Source: Rhyacichthys aspro | Taxonomy: Eukaryota > Chordata > Actinopteri > Gobiiformes > Rhyacichthyidae | Direction: 5' to 3' | Length of the DNA: 64,000 nt | Assembly (NCBI GenBank): GCA_036850595.1 | Contig: CM072158.1 | Span: 17,561,422 to 17,625,421, forward strand | Part shown: positions 47,468-61,639 of the stretch, piece by piece | Numbering within the stretch: the stretch's first letter is position 1 | How the letters are laid out: every line of letters starts with the position of its first letter | Translations under genes and position numbers: made by a program | The notes under the pieces: generated by a model | The model's database searches: none | What the model was told of the DNA's origin: nothing | The model's input: the letters and a program-made list of their open reading frames with translations, nothing else

Positions 47468-50400
47468 TCCCGCCCGTGAATTCATTTAAAGGAGGCCTCC
47501 TGGAAAAAAGCAGGAATTTATCAGTGCATCATAGATATACTGTAGAGAAGTGTTCGCTGAAATCCCGCTCACATCGTCGGATCACTGCTGACTGCACTCT
47601 CACAATACGTCTGGCCTTATTCAGCCATCTGCGCTTCACCGACTGCCGATGTAAAAATAGTCAGGTTCACGGCAGAGCGGCCATGATTTTTGTGACATCC
47701 TGACTCAAGGGGATTAGGCGGCGGATTACGTTTTTGTTTTGTTTTTTTTTACTCCCGTGTTGCGTTTCTGTCTCCAAGGTGAAGGCATTGTTGTCTGCGG
47801 CGCAAGGGACAAGCCCCTTCTGTTGGCGAGATGCAACCAAGCATACTCTACAGCTGTAGGCTTTTAGCCAGCAAGAAGAGCCTTTTACTGCCCTCTTCAT
47901 GTGCCAATTAGAGCCGCAAATAGACTCAAAGGCCCGGCGTGTGCAGCGTGGATGGGTGTGTGGAGTGCTTTAAGTGGGCAATTCATAAATGCTTACAGAG
48001 TTACATATACTTTTGCTTTCTTTTACTGTTGCTTTATTCAACTCTGTTTGCTTTTAGCACGTAGAGTATAATTGTTACAAGAAACCAAACGGAAAAAGGT
48101 GGAATGAATTCAGTATAATTCAGAGTAGTGCATGCCCTGCATTGAAAAGCCTCTAATAAATATAATTAGCACAATGACAATTATTTCCCAGTAGAAGAAG
48201 GAAAAACGAATGCTCTGCAAATAATCAAATATAATACATTTGTGTTAGTTTAAATATTGAGCATATTTACAATACAAACCTGTCCAATTATTTTATTATT
48301 TGCAATATAAAATGTCTTATTTATTATTAATTATGCCAACTCCTAGTTAGGTTTATCATATTTTCACATAAATAATCAGTCATGCATATATCATTTCTGA
48401 CCACAAGCATGCATTATTATATTTCACATTTCAATTTAATGTTTTATGTTCATGCTGTCTTTTAGGTGCATTATCATTAAGCATTTAGAAACTCCCGAAG
48501 TCTGAGGAAAAACATACATTTTGATGGTTATTATGTGAGAAACATCTTAGATATTTGCTTTTTCTTTTGGCTTGTGTTTGCCTTTTTGTAATTCCACCTT
48601 GAAGCTTATACAGTTGATTATATGCCCTGATTTTAGAGGGTCATACCAAGGCACACAGCACATGTATCACATATTAACACATTTATCCTAACCCCCTTCA
48701 GTGATTTGCAAAATTTGGCCAGTTTTTGCAAATTTTAATGTTAACCATAAACTCTTTCTAAAGGGATTTTTGAAAATTAATTCTGTTTATGAAAGCTTTA
48801 TTAGAAAAAGACACTGAGGTTTTATATGTATACAGGAAATACTTCAAAATCAATACATATACAGGTCTATGAACACTCATCACAGAATAGTACTACTCGT
48901 TTCTAGGTTTTAGAGCACATTCATGAGTATATAGTGAATTGTACATTTTAGGTAGTCTCTGTCAAGCCTGAAGCCGAACCAGGAGCTGGATGAGTGTGTG
49001 ATCACAGCACTTTAACAGCATTTGATTGTGCTCTGTGTAGTCCGGCCTCTGCACATGGCGGTATAGACAGGCCTCATTAGAAATGTTAAAGTCAGAGCTC
49101 AGGCATATGGGCCTCCAGACGCACATGCATATGCAACACCACAGTTTGATCTGGAAGGCCCCAAAGTCAGGCAAGCACCAAAGTCAAGACGCCCTCTTTC
49201 AGTCACCCCTACACTTCAACTTTAACAGACTGCCCAATGTGATTCACCTTTTGTAATCCCAAAACAAAATAATGAACCTTTTTACCCACTCAAATATAGA
49301 AAGTTCATTCCATTTTTGCAAAATGGAGAATTTTCTGTTTCTATTTACATCAATACCAAACCAAGGATGAACCTTTTATGCTCCTTTCAGACTCAAGCCC
49401 TACAATTGTGGCTGAGAGTTAAAACAAAGTCCATCCAACCTTCAACCTTCTCTATTCTTTACTTCTTTCTTTGTCTGAAGAATGTGTTTGCACATCATTC
49501 TTCACAAACCCCAAAGAAAAGTTGTTTTGAGTTTGGGTAGCTGTCTTCAAACACTGGAGTTTTGGCCGGCCTCTTGAACATTCTTATTGGCAGGAAATTG
49601 GAAATCAAAGCTGTTTAGACTTTTGACCTTTCCAACATCACTGTCTAAAGATTGGGTTGAGGCCATGACTGTCTGACTGTCTGGCGTCTAGATTTACATA
49701 ACACTGTTTGATGTTTTTACGCTGTCTTTATTTGACAACATCTTGTAAAAGGTGCCGTCTCACATTTGTAACCTAAATGGGACACAAGGGATGCTTGCTG
49801 CTTCATGCTGATTTACTCCACAACGTTTTGAACTTATGTTTAGACCAGCAGAAGATGGCCACTATTGCATGCAACAACCATCACCCTATAAAAGGTGGTC
49901 AGTTAGATTGGTTGGGAACTTGATCATAGATTATCATGAAAAATACTAAAAATGTTAAAGCTCCACTACTTGATTTTCTTTTTGCCATCCCTTTCTTAGA
50001 CTCCACTTACCCCCAAAAGATAAGATAGATAAAAAATAAACAAAAAAACTGACCAAAAAGTAAGGCTGCAACAATTAGTCAACAATTCAACAGCGCTGAT
50101 GATAAAAAAATATGGATTTTTGTGTTTGACATGCCATATATATCCATGTTTCTAAATAACCATTTTACTGCACAGTGCCAGAGGTCATGACCTTCTCTGG
50201 AGACCTCCATGTTTGGAAAAAAAATAGATGTCGATGCACAACAGCAAACCACTTCTTGATTCTCCTTTTGTCACGCTGTTACTTTCACATATGGCGTTGC
50301 TGAATAAAAAGATTATGTTTAATGCAAAAAATCTAAGAAGAAATCTACACTGTTGATATCTAACTTTAGCAATCAATGTAGAGTTATGCAGTAGATATAC

Positions 50401-51659
50401 AGTATATAGATAAAAACACATGAGTCGCTTCAGGTTTTAGATTTTGTCATGGCTTTTAGCAAAAAAAACAACTCAGTGTAGCTTCTTTAGCATTCATTCA
50501 ATAGTTAACCTCCTCCATAAAGTTCCAAATCATCTCTAATGAGCTATTTTTCAGTATTTTAGACTATTTTTTGACGTCCCAAGTAATGTTCAAAGCAAAG
50601 ATGTGCCATTACATAACCTAAGTAAAAGTAGGCCGAGGTAAAGCTAAGGAATACATTCTTCTATTCAAAATGTCCAATGCACCACTGTCAAGGAAACTAT
50701 GAATCACGCTTTACTGTTGTGTTTTCAGATACACTGCTTACAAATCCTACGTGAAAAGCCTGTGAGCAAAGCTGCGGACATAAAACAACATGTTGCACAA
50801 ATGCATTTCTAAGCTGGCCTAGTCATGTCAGAATAAAGCTGCACTGAATGACTGTCTCTATTGCCTGCCCACAGAAGGATAAGACAAATCTGAACCCAAA
50901 AAACACTGCTAAAATATTGTATCAAGAACAGATCTGACCAAAATGTGGATGTGGTTTGGTTTTGTTCAAAAGAATGAGGCGTGTGTTGTTCGGTATAATC
51001 CTTAAGATGTCCAGAGATAGCTCTTGAATGAGTGTATGACGGACACACACAAAACATGAGCTGCTAGCGCCCCTCCCCCCCGCTCTGCACTTGTTAGGTC
51101 CCGAGGCGCTGACACAACACGATTAGTTTGATGGAACTGGTTTGACAAGCGCGGACCATAACCTCTGAATTAAACTGTCTTCTGAATACTTATAGACTGT
51201 GGCTGTTTTCTGTGACTGTACAGTTTGGGAGCAAAGGATTTCTAACAAGTCTGCACAGTCAAAGCAAACTTAAAGAGCAACCTAAGGCGTTTTTTTATAT
51301 TCATGTGATAGTACTGGCTATCATGGGCCGTCTTAGATTAGACAATAAAGCAACCTTTTTATAGTTACTAATGTACTCAACATGGCTTTGCTCTGATTGG
51401 ATAAAATGATTTGGTGACAGGTGGTCCGTCCAATCACTGATCAGGGATCCATCTTAAGGACCTGCCCTTAGCAAACACTTAAATGAAACCCTCGCCGATG
51501 ACTGTGTGGCAAGTCAGCTTACAAAATTGGGCTTTTCAAATAGATGCTTGTATGTGGTGACATTGTGTGACAGGATCAAATACAACTAAAATAAATATGA
51601 CTGATATATAAGATACATAAGGCAATGTCCAGCGGTTATCTTGTTGGCTATTGGACATA

Positions 51660-52405
51660 AGGCTGCACAATATAAGAAAAACATAAAACATATTTTACAA
51701 TTTTGAAATATTGCGATAATGAGGTGACCTGTGATGTTTGGAAACTCCTTTGGAAATTGTAAAAGTTAATTTTATGAGGAAATACTATCTTGAGCTTCAT
51801 AAAGTGGAGGCTAAATCATAACTTAAAGCAGTCCTCCATGTATTTTTCCCAACAGAGGGCTCAGATCCCTTTCTGTGCAACTGCTCCAACAGCGGCAGCC
51901 ATCTTTATTGACAAGTAAAGACGTTTAATATTGAAAGTTTGGGTAAAAAAACACCTCTTGTTAAGCGGTAGGGTTATTTTAGTGTGTTTTGTACAAATAT
52001 GACTCTGATAGGGTCCAGTGTATTGGCCTATATTTTTTATTATATGTGGAGTAGAGCGTGTCATTCACATAATCCCTTGCCATATGCCAAAGTCCCAGCT
52101 GCAGGAAAGTTAATACAGAGGTTTCTATCAAGCTGAGGGTACTGTGTCATGATTCTACTGATCATATGTCAAAGAACCATCAAAATGATTTTGAGAATAT
52201 ATATTTTTCTGCTAAAAGGTACACGGTGCCACTTTAATTAGGTCTAAACAAGGACAAAATCTGAAATTTTTGCCCTTTTTCAGTCATTTTTGACATTGCC
52301 TCATTGTAACTTTTTATCAGATGGAAGACCATAACGTTATCGCGATTCAGACATTGCGTTCTCTGATACTGCGATAACGATAAATTACCGATTTATTGTC
52401 CATCC
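51660..52405. repeat. Dispersed repeat fragment with GCTGCACAATAT and TTATTGTCCATCCCT ends
   Basis: GGCTGCACAATATAAG at 51661 with ATATTGCGATAATGAGG at 51708, and ATAACGATAAATTACCGATT up to TTATTGTCCATCCCT at 52394-52408, are characteristic of short dispersed elements in fish. Whether both ends belong to one element is uncertain. Confidence 0.4.
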
Positions 52406-55400
52406 CTCATTTTTAAGAAATTTAAATGGCTTTGTAATTAATTTATCTTAAGCTTCAACAACATGTCTAGATTTAACTCTATTTTTGTTTTTTTGTTTAA
52501 GTGGATACTGCCTATTTCTGACCATAATTGAATTGTAGCCTACAACACAATTACCATTTCAAATCCCTGTGACAAAGTGATGTATATTTTTCTCATACAA
52601 TTGCAAAAAAAAACCAAAACATAGTGTGACAGTACAGGCATGAACTAATAATGCAACTAAAATGATCTATGTTACTGGCTATATTTTGATTGTAGTTTTT
52701 TGATTTGAAAGGCAACTGGGTATTTTTACTGCAGTCACATACTCTTAGCTTTTACGTGTGTACAGTTTCTATTCAGTAGCATTTCACTGTTAATATTGCA
52801 GCTTTTCTGCCAGTGTATATCTTCATTTACTCTCCACTGGCCGCTGCAGTCACATGATGAAGAGGCCGCTCCAGCTGACAGTTTACTGCGCAGATAGAAA
52901 GCAGAAAGAGGACATGGATCTCCGAAGCCTGCTTTCTGCCTGTCATCATAATCTATACAACTCCCCGCACCGCTAACAGCCAATCCATAATGCGATTTGT
53001 CAACGTTGTACTACATAAAAGGACCGCAGCGCTAATAGAGAGAGAAAAATCAAACGGAGAGGGTCAGCGCTGCTCCCGGCTCCGAGGAAGTGTGACGGAA
53101 AATAAATCTGATTGGTATCCCACGGTGTCGGTAGCCGCAACTGGTGGACTTGTTATTGTACGATACGTTGGCCGGTTAAAAGTCCTTTTTGTTTCCTGGA
53201 GTGTGCTGTATGTCAGGAATTAACAGTGTCTAAAGTAAAGTGCATATGTAAATAGTCTGTGCCCATTTTAAGAGAGATTTTCTTTTCCCGTGAAGGGTGA
53301 TTTATGTTGGCTAATGAATCTTCTGGGCTGTTTGTCAGCAGAATTAGGACAAGCCTGTTCAAACACATTTGCTCGCTGTGAAGAATGAGCCTTCAGTCTG
53401 TTGGTTTATGGTGAAAGCTAGTGTGGAGTTTTACTGTAAACACATTTGTCAAGGTGTTTTGAACGCAGAATGTCAGTCTAACACGTAACACGGTTGGCCT
53501 AATCAAATGTAAGGATAACAGGAAAAATACAAGCATGTTTTGAATACGTAAATTGTAGTTAATGTTGTCACTGATGGTTGTATTTGGACATTAACTCTAA
53601 CAAATTTACCTCTGTACCTGCTGTTAGTTTCCACCTGCTCCACCAAAGTGTAGAGTTTACACTGCCTATTTGAGAAATTCTGTCTTCTGATTGGATCAAA
53701 GTATGCGGGATACCAAAAACTGATTTTCTGCTGCAAGGATGAGGCTGGGACAGACATGTTACTAACAGAAAATTCTGATGATTCTATGATACTGATGGTG
53801 AAATATAGAGACTTTTCAAAGTTGAATTTTTTTGTAAATGAAAAATATACAACTTCTAATGGTTTGCTGCATTAAGTTCAGTGCATTAGGCAAAATAAAT
53901 GCATTTATTAAATAAAAAAATATTAATAACAAGATAAAAAGGTAAAAGTACTTGCATGGTCATGTTTTTCCCTGTAACACTTTCGGGTAAAAAACTGTCA
54001 AATACACAACCTACTGGCACGCTTTATTCAATAATAATTATAATATTTAACCCTTAATATACCTAAACTTAATTTAAGGAGTCTAGACCTTACCATACTT
54101 TTGAAATCAAACTAAAACCTCAATGTAACCACTTTGGGAATAATTTTACCTTGTAACCTGATAGCAAACCAATCAGTGTGTACAATGGTTTGTTCCTCTT
54201 TGTGAACATGGCACCAACTTCCTCCAGGCTTTTAATCTAGATTTTATTTTGTCATGTAAATAACATGTGTTAACCTGAATGGTACTAACAGTACCATATG
54301 CCTGGCCTGTTCAATGAATGTTATCAGAACCCTCTAATGACCAGGTTTTTCCAGCTTGGTCTGAGTTGATTCCTCTCAGAATGGTGTAAACAGTGCCAGA
54401 GTCTCCAGAACTGAACCAGAACTAGTGTGGTTGGTGTGAAATGGATGATGTTGGACTCTTTGTCTCCAGCATCAATGTCCTATGATGTATGTCGAATCCC
54501 CTCATACCCCAACCTGCATCTAGCCTGGTTCTAGCTTAGAGCTTTTAGAACCATTAGGTCATCATTTCAATAGCAAACTACATGTTGAATAAGTTGATAT
54601 CCTCTAAAAATTGAAACCCTGAGTTCTGCTGTTTCACACTGATACCAGATGGAGCAGTTGTTTAAGACATTGTTTACTCTTAATCTAATGACAGTCGGGA
54701 ACATACACTATCGCCTATATTTAGCCACAAATGGTCTTCTATAATGCTGCATCTATAGAGCTGGCTACAGAGTGAACCGTGTTCCGATTGGTTTGCTTTG
54801 ATGTTGCGTTGTCAGATGGTTGTGTTAGTTAGTGTTATGTTGATTAAAAGGGATTAAAAGGGCACCAACAGCTGGACTGTTATCAGGCTTAAGGCCAGTT
54901 TGTGAGGGAAAGTGGAGCTGATGATTGGAGATGGAAGGAGCACTAGTGAGGTCTGAGAGAATAACAGAACGCTCTAGGTGTCTTTGAGAAGTATTAGGGC
55001 TTAAAAACCACACTGAACATTTATTGTGATGTAAGTACAGAGCACGGGCAACAAATGCAGCAGTTTTTTTTCCATTGCATGCAGGTTTGACACTTACAGG
55101 TGGCAAAAAACTTTACTGTGTTTGGTAATGTGTATATCTGATATCAATGACTGGCATTTTTAATGTGAGTTTCATGGCTTTGGCGATGTCTATACACATC
55201 TTGTCAGGCAGATTACAGTAATTTTTTAAAACCACCAGTCGTCTCGCTGAAAAAATATCATGCTCTTTTCTGACAGTGAATAGTACTTATATCATTATCA
55301 ATATATATTAAGTAGATTCATATCTCATTTACTCACACAGGAGGCACACAGACCTCAGTGTAAAGCATGTCTTTATTTGTAATTGATCCACAATTTCATT

Positions 55401-55854
55401 TGTATAACATTTTTATAATGGAAATAACATTTGTTGGGAGGTGGATTTGTCATACATACAAACCATCATTATTGTGGAAGTTTGACAATTAGGTGGCTTT
55501 TTCCATCCAAGGTGATTAAAGATGTGGATATTTAAGGTGTATTTGGTTTGAATAAAAAAGCATCAAAATATTAATGAGAAATGCACTCAACTTTATCCAC
55601 TGCTTTATCCACAGAAATTGCCTAGTAGCAGTGCAAAAGTGTACTAAATCTTAAGCCATTCTTCATGATGTGGTTCACTGTGGATGGGACAGGTCAGCCA
55701 CAGGTCTCGGCTGGTACAGTTTGTACCCGTCAGAATGAAGATGGCTTCTGATCGCTGCAGGGGGCCCTCAGCGGCTCCAGGGCCAAAAGACGAGTGCAGA
55801 ATAGTGAGCAGCAACCTGAAGAATAGGGCCACAGTGGGGCTTCGGAGGAGGACT

Positions 55855-56440
55855 GGTGATCTGAAACCCTCTTTTTATTCCACTCTTCAGCTATTCAGGC
55901 CAGGTACAGTCACAGAGCGCCTCTGTTTGGGACTATCCTATTTATTTGGCCCTCGTCTTTTTCTTTGTTCCTTACTCTTGTAACAGCCTAATGTTGTTGG
56001 CTGTCCTATGTCTGCAGTCAGGTTGGTATGATAAGTAGTGCTGTAGGCTGCACAGTACTAACTGAAATCAAGTTATGGCGAAGACAGGTATTTCTGAACT
56101 GTATGCCAGGTCTACAGCTCCAATGGGGACCATTTACACCACAAAATAATTTCCCTGATTATTACTTTGGATTTATTCAGTCATTGAAGGCATCCCAGTC
56201 CACATATTGTCTTGTTTTTATGTTTTTTCAAGCTGGGTTATGAGGTGTAAGACCACAAAAGAGGGTGATCTGAAACCTCCTCATTCTCCTGTCTTTGTGC
56301 CTTGTCTTTTCATGCCCCTCTCCTCCTCAGTCTTCAGCTATTCAGGCCAGGAACAGGTGACTCACAGGGCTCCTCTGTCTGGCACTCTCCTCTCCTATTC
56401 TTTTTGGCCCCCTTACTTTTCCTTGTTCCTTCTTCTCTTT
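55855..56440. repeat. Pair of diverged direct repeats (~125 and ~180 bp, ~400 bp apart)
   Basis: 55855-55980 and 56262-56440 share GGTGATCTGAAACC, TCTTCAGCTATTCAGGCCAG, CCTCTGT-TGG-ACT and TTTTTCTTTGTTCCTT/TTTTCCTTGTTCCTT. The second copy has an extra ~30 bp near its start. Confidence 0.8.
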
Positions 56441-58289
56441 TCAAACCGGACGGGATATCTACGGTCCATCTGTGGACTTCAGGTGCGCGGCCGGACAGAT
56501 AAGCACTGATTGGGTTTCCGGGGCCATGTCGTGGGGAGGAGTGAGTGGGGGTCTGTGTTGTAGCTGCTGACAGACACTCTGTTTGGTCTTATCTGTTGAG
56601 GTTTCACTTTGGCTGTGCTGACAATGGAGGCCTTTGTCCAGTCCTGGCTGCTTTTGGTGTTGTTGCTCTGTATTTGCAGTCAATGTGCCAGGTGGACAGC
56701 AACATCACCTGTAGTCCTAGTCAGTGGATCAAAAATGTCCTTTTTACCTTTCAAACAGATATAACAGTGAAGGCAACACAGCACGACAATTAGCAAAACA
56801 ACTAGGCTTACACTATTTCTAAACACAACGTCTTGACAACCCAACACAACTCTGTTTAGCACATCTAGCAGAAATGACACTTTTAAATGTGATCATGTAG
56901 GTCAACCTGGTCCTACCCTTAATGTGCAATATAGCACATATGTTTGGTGCCAGGGCTATTTTGTGTTATCATAATGCAATATGCACTAATAAAGGTGTAG
57001 AGTGGCACAAATTCAACTGACAAACTGAAAGAAAAAGATGATATATGAAATTTTTATGAAAAAAATTTATATAGTTTATAATATAATATACAGTAAAATA
57101 TTATGATAAGGTCTAATGATGCATCTGTGGGTATACATCATCATCATACAGTGTATAAACATTTTTTGTCAGTATTTTAACTTAAGTCTTGCTCTGAACA
57201 GTATCTATATATTAGTATATGAACAAGTTAAACATTATGGGAACATAAAACTGGACTGTCATAATTTAAAATCATTATTTTTGCCAAAATTTGTTACATT
57301 TTTGAAGGCCCAAGTTTCAAGTGTGGTCCCCGAAAATCTCTGTTTGGAGGGTTGTATAGACCCAAATGAGTATTGGGGTGCTACTAACTTCTGTATAAAA
57401 CTTTTTTTACTACTAACCACCTCAGGAGTGAAATGTAGTTTCACAGTGCAAAGTCCAACATTTAATGCACCAACCACTGCCCCAACACTTCCGACATGTT
57501 GAAAAATACTCAAATAAATGATATAAGGCCGAACCAAAACATCAAATGGAAAACTCCACATGCAACACTGTAGGGCTTCATTATCGTAACAGGAAGCTCA
57601 TTGACCCATATTGCATTTTTGGTTGAAGAAAAGGTATAGGGCACATGTGTTTTCTGAATGGTGTAGTGCATATATAAATCTGTTGATGTATCCCTGTGCA
57701 GGAGGGGAAGCTTCACAGGTTCAGTTTTCGGGACAGGCAGTGATGGCCCTTTATGTGGCGCCTGCACATGCACGTCTGTCCTCCCTCATGCTACCTGCTG
57801 CTTTCTTCAAGGACCCTTCTGCCTTGCTCCGTTCAAATACATATGAATACATCTAAACTGTTCTGAATCAATGTAATTGTCCGAGGAGTATGCCACCTTA
57901 AGCTGTTGGAATACACTCCACGACTCATAACAAATAGGTTGTAAGTGGCAGAAGATGAATGAATTGTTGTATGTAGGGCAACTGTCAATTAGCTCTCCCT
58001 GTCGGTTTAAAGTTTCAGCTAGACTGTGGTATAAAATATCCTAAATGCTACTGTGATGCTTTGGATTCTACATTGCACAATTTCATCTTCTCATTTGGCA
58101 CCTCTCTAGCCTCTTTTGCATTGTTTCCGAGCCCCCTCCTTGTCCCCGAACTGGCCCGAGTCCCTTCCCTGAACTGTGCAGGTGTAAGTAATAGCCTGGA
58201 CTGGATAAACTGGATAAATATCCACCCCACCAGCACCCACCTCACCCTCCCCTTCTCTACAGCTCCTACTCGTTTTTCTGGAACCCCCT

Positions 58290-58790
58290 AGGGTCTCCAG
58301 TGTCCTCTCCACTTTCCACGGCAGTGATAAGATGTCGACACGATTAAGAGCGAAAGCTAATCCGCCGCGCCGCCTCCCTCTCCCTCTCTCTCCGTCCCGT
58401 CGGCTGTACTGAATACTCCGGCAACACAAAAGTCCGCCCAACAGGCAAACGGGACGGACAGCCAGCCTACGTGGGAGGGAGGGGGGAGGTGGAGGAGCAG
58501 GCCAGGTGGACAAGGGCTTGGATTGTAACTAAATAATTCATGGGCGGCACTTTCGTTTTTTAATCTGTAAATGAGAAGGCCCAAGATGGCGGGGCCGCGG
58601 CTCTGACACCCGATCCCTGGCCCATTAAGATAACAAGATGTTGGATAATGATCTGGGTTAAGGTGCAGTTTATCAGCCCAGGGGGAAGTGGCCTCGTCTC
58701 CCAGGTGGTTGGACCCGTGTCCCCCGGTGCCCCAGCATTACATCTTTACATGGCTTATCAGCAGAGTAACCACTTTCACTACACCCAAGA
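58290..58790. other. Candidate conserved non-coding block right of the duplication
   Basis: GC-rich stretch (CGCCGCGCCGCC-like runs, CpGs) with TAAATAATTCATGG and two TTATCAGC motifs. No plausible exon; a pyrimidine-rich tract lies at 58369-58400. Confidence 0.25.
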
Positions 58791-59510
58791 GCGTGGACTG
58801 CATATGTTTAACAGAACAAAGGAGCCAAAAGACAAACGGGAAAGGAATACATGCAGTGTTTCTTGGACATTCAAGAGACACTGGCGGAGCACCAGAACCT
58901 GAAAGACCTTTTTGGGGCTTCTTTCCATGATATTGGTGAGATTTTTTTTTTTTGCCAGTGTTCAGTTTATGCTCTATGTAACACAGCACAAAAGTGAGCG
59001 AATGTTTTATGATGCATCCTCAATAAACTGACATAAACACACACATTGAGCCTTCTGGTATATCTTTACAATTTGCTTTTAGCATAGTTAGCCTTCAAGA
59101 TATAGTACAAAAAACTAGCCTTATACAATTGCAGCAATCATATAGTCCTTGGAAACTCCGAAAATGTTTTTTAAAAATGCTCAGGACCAGGTTACTTTTT
59201 TTTTTTTTTTTTTGCCCCACTTGACATCATATGCATCATCAACATGGCAGTAAAGTAGTTGCATGGCACAAGACAAGCAAAAACACCCCACAATAAAAGT
59301 GAGCACAAACAGGGCTATTGCTTTTTTCATTACAGTCTCAGAATAAACCAAAATAGAATATAATATAGGTAAATTCTTAAAAAAAAAGTGTAGCGATATG
59401 ATTATGATCTGATATAATATGATGCTTCCTCATTCCGTTCATCATGACATGTATTGGTAAATCTAAATGGCCCATACTGAATAAATTGGGGTTTTTTTGC
59501 AACCAAAGAA

Positions 59511-59579
59511 TACTTGCAGTTAATCGCTGGGAAAAGAATATGTACATTTTCACTCATCTTGAAACCAGCACTGAGTAAA
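59511..59579 (+). repeat. 69-bp direct repeat, copy 1
   Basis: Starts TACTTGCAGTTAATCGCTGG and ends CCAGCACTGAGTAAA. It matches 62469-62537 with about 4-5 differences. Confidence 0.92.
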
Positions 59580-61639
59580 GTGTCAGGCTTTGTTTTGTTG
59601 TTTGCTTTTCCCTGAGCTGAGCGTCACTCCACTGTCTTTCTTAACATGTTCCCTGTCCATCTCTCAATTGATCAATGTAAGCTTGTTGTTTCTGGAAGAA
59701 AAGTAAAAGCGTAATTTTGAAAAATGGAATGCTCCATAGTTATCTCTTTTTTTCAGATGGAGCCCCATTCCCTCTTGCTGCTCCAGACTTACTTGGTCTG
59801 CAATTTCTCAGAAACAGGAAAACAACGGTAGTTTTAAAATGCAGCAGATTTAAAAACCTTGCCTCTGACACAGTGTTTCTACTAAGTCTATATTGTGAAT
59901 GTGAGCAAAGCGCTAATGTGGCTGGAGTTCATTAGTTTTTATTTTATGGTGGCGTATTAAAATTACAACACATTAGTCTGGCCTTATAGTCTGGCAATAA
60001 CCTTAAGTAATCAGAGGTCTGTAATGGACCCTGCTCTGAGACATTAGAAACTGCACTAATATGCAGCACCACAAATCTACCTATTTATTTATACCCACAG
60101 TGCTCTTGAGTTTTGTCCCATGAAATATGTTCTGTTTTGGCACACAGCAGGTGCAGGAGCCAACCTGACCAGTTCTGCAAACAAGCATGATTTTTTTTCT
60201 TGTAAATGTTATTGCCCATCTGTTCCAGAGCGTCTGTGTACTGAACTTTCGCAAGAGCACACAAGCCACGTGAATCGAACTTTCTTTGTACACAAGCCAC
60301 AAGCCATGAATCACTTTCTGTGTGTCGCCCCGCAGCGGAAAACTCTGATCCGATCATTTATTTATCCCAGCGGCTGCCCCACCCCCGCTGCTCCGGCCCA
60401 GGTAAACACCTTTGTACAACACTCCGCTCGAGGGTGTCCTTTTAGCGGCACATTTATAAGCTTCAAATGAGTAAACCCACAGGATGTGCACTGACAAATA
60501 TCAGAGCGCACTCCCAGGTCAATGACAAAAAAGAGAGGACAGATGGAGCAGACGAGCTGATTGTGTCACGGCAGCCGCTGAAAGTGTCCGTTCTGTTTGT
60601 CGCTGTTGATATGAAGTAGGTATGGCTTAGTTTCCAGGTATAGCATGTCATTGTCAGAGGTATTTTGCTGTCAGTGCAAAAAAGATAACGAAATGGAGAA
60701 AAGGGAAGCAAAGTGCAATGTGGACAAAGATTGGCAATGTATTCATGCAATGTTTAACAAGGTGGAGATAATTGTGTCATACCTGAAGCCTATGGACGTA
60801 CAGCACAGATGGAGTGGGTTCAATTTTTGTCAAATCAACCACTAACAATGTGAACCTTATTGAACCAACCTGCTAAGAAGACTCTCACAACTAACAATAA
60901 CATTTTTATGTTTTTTGATATCATTTGAAATAGTTTTGAACATTACCTGGTTTCTTTGGTGGCATCTTTTTTTATTTGCCAGTTTGTGATTTTCAGTTTA
61001 GTTTGATAATGTTTTCATCAGGTTCCACTCAAAATGAAACCCTACTTTCAGCCATGTTTTTACAGTGTCAAAAAACAAAATTGGAAATTGGGAAATAATA
61101 ACAGGGCTCTACAAATTGTCCAGTCATTACAACATTTTTTTAAACATCACCCCATGAATGAAAGAGAAAATTCATTTAAAAAAAAATGTTTTAGAACCAC
61201 TGAATATTCTCATCCTGCTTGAAATACAAACTGAAAAAGTACTGACTTTTCCACAAATACCTCCACCATTTTACATCCACCACCAGTGTAAGAATGAGAA
61301 TAAAAGAAGTAATCGAGTACATAATAGAAGAGATGACAAAGCTGAAAAAAGTTTCTTAAACAAGCTATTTGCTCTAGCTCCCGCTGTGTAGAAAATGCTA
61401 GTGAGCTACTTTCTGGCAAAGAACCACTCCTGGACACATTCCTGAGAAGAAACTTTCAGAAAAAGTATATGTGTAACTTTCTCCTAAAGTCTTGTGTATC
61501 CTTTCCCCATGTGTAAAGCACAATACATCCATAATGCAGAACTTTAAATGAGCACATTGCAGCTCGAGCCTTGAACCGTCAACAAACCCTCCACAAATGG
61601 CTGAAGCCCACAAAATGCAAATCTGTCTTAGAGTCGTCT

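Larger units (their letters stand above)
33623..50907. repeat. Right arm of the inverted duplication (reverse complement of 1-17533)
   Basis: It starts at the first base after the 100-N gap and runs in reverse orientation to the left arm up to the base matching position 1. Homology must be expected to continue past 50907, since the left partner is cut off by the window edge. It carries the orphan rarb exon, a LINE fragment and a SINE, all inverted. It lacks the TA-flanked transposon of the left arm and has an extra ~447 bp at 37069-37515 and a foldback at 34424-34508. Confidence 0.97.

Noticed and set aside
1..50907. Inverted arms as a giant transposon or composite element
   Set aside because: No terminal repeats or target duplication at the arm ends. 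The inner end coincides with an assembly gap and the outer end is not reached.
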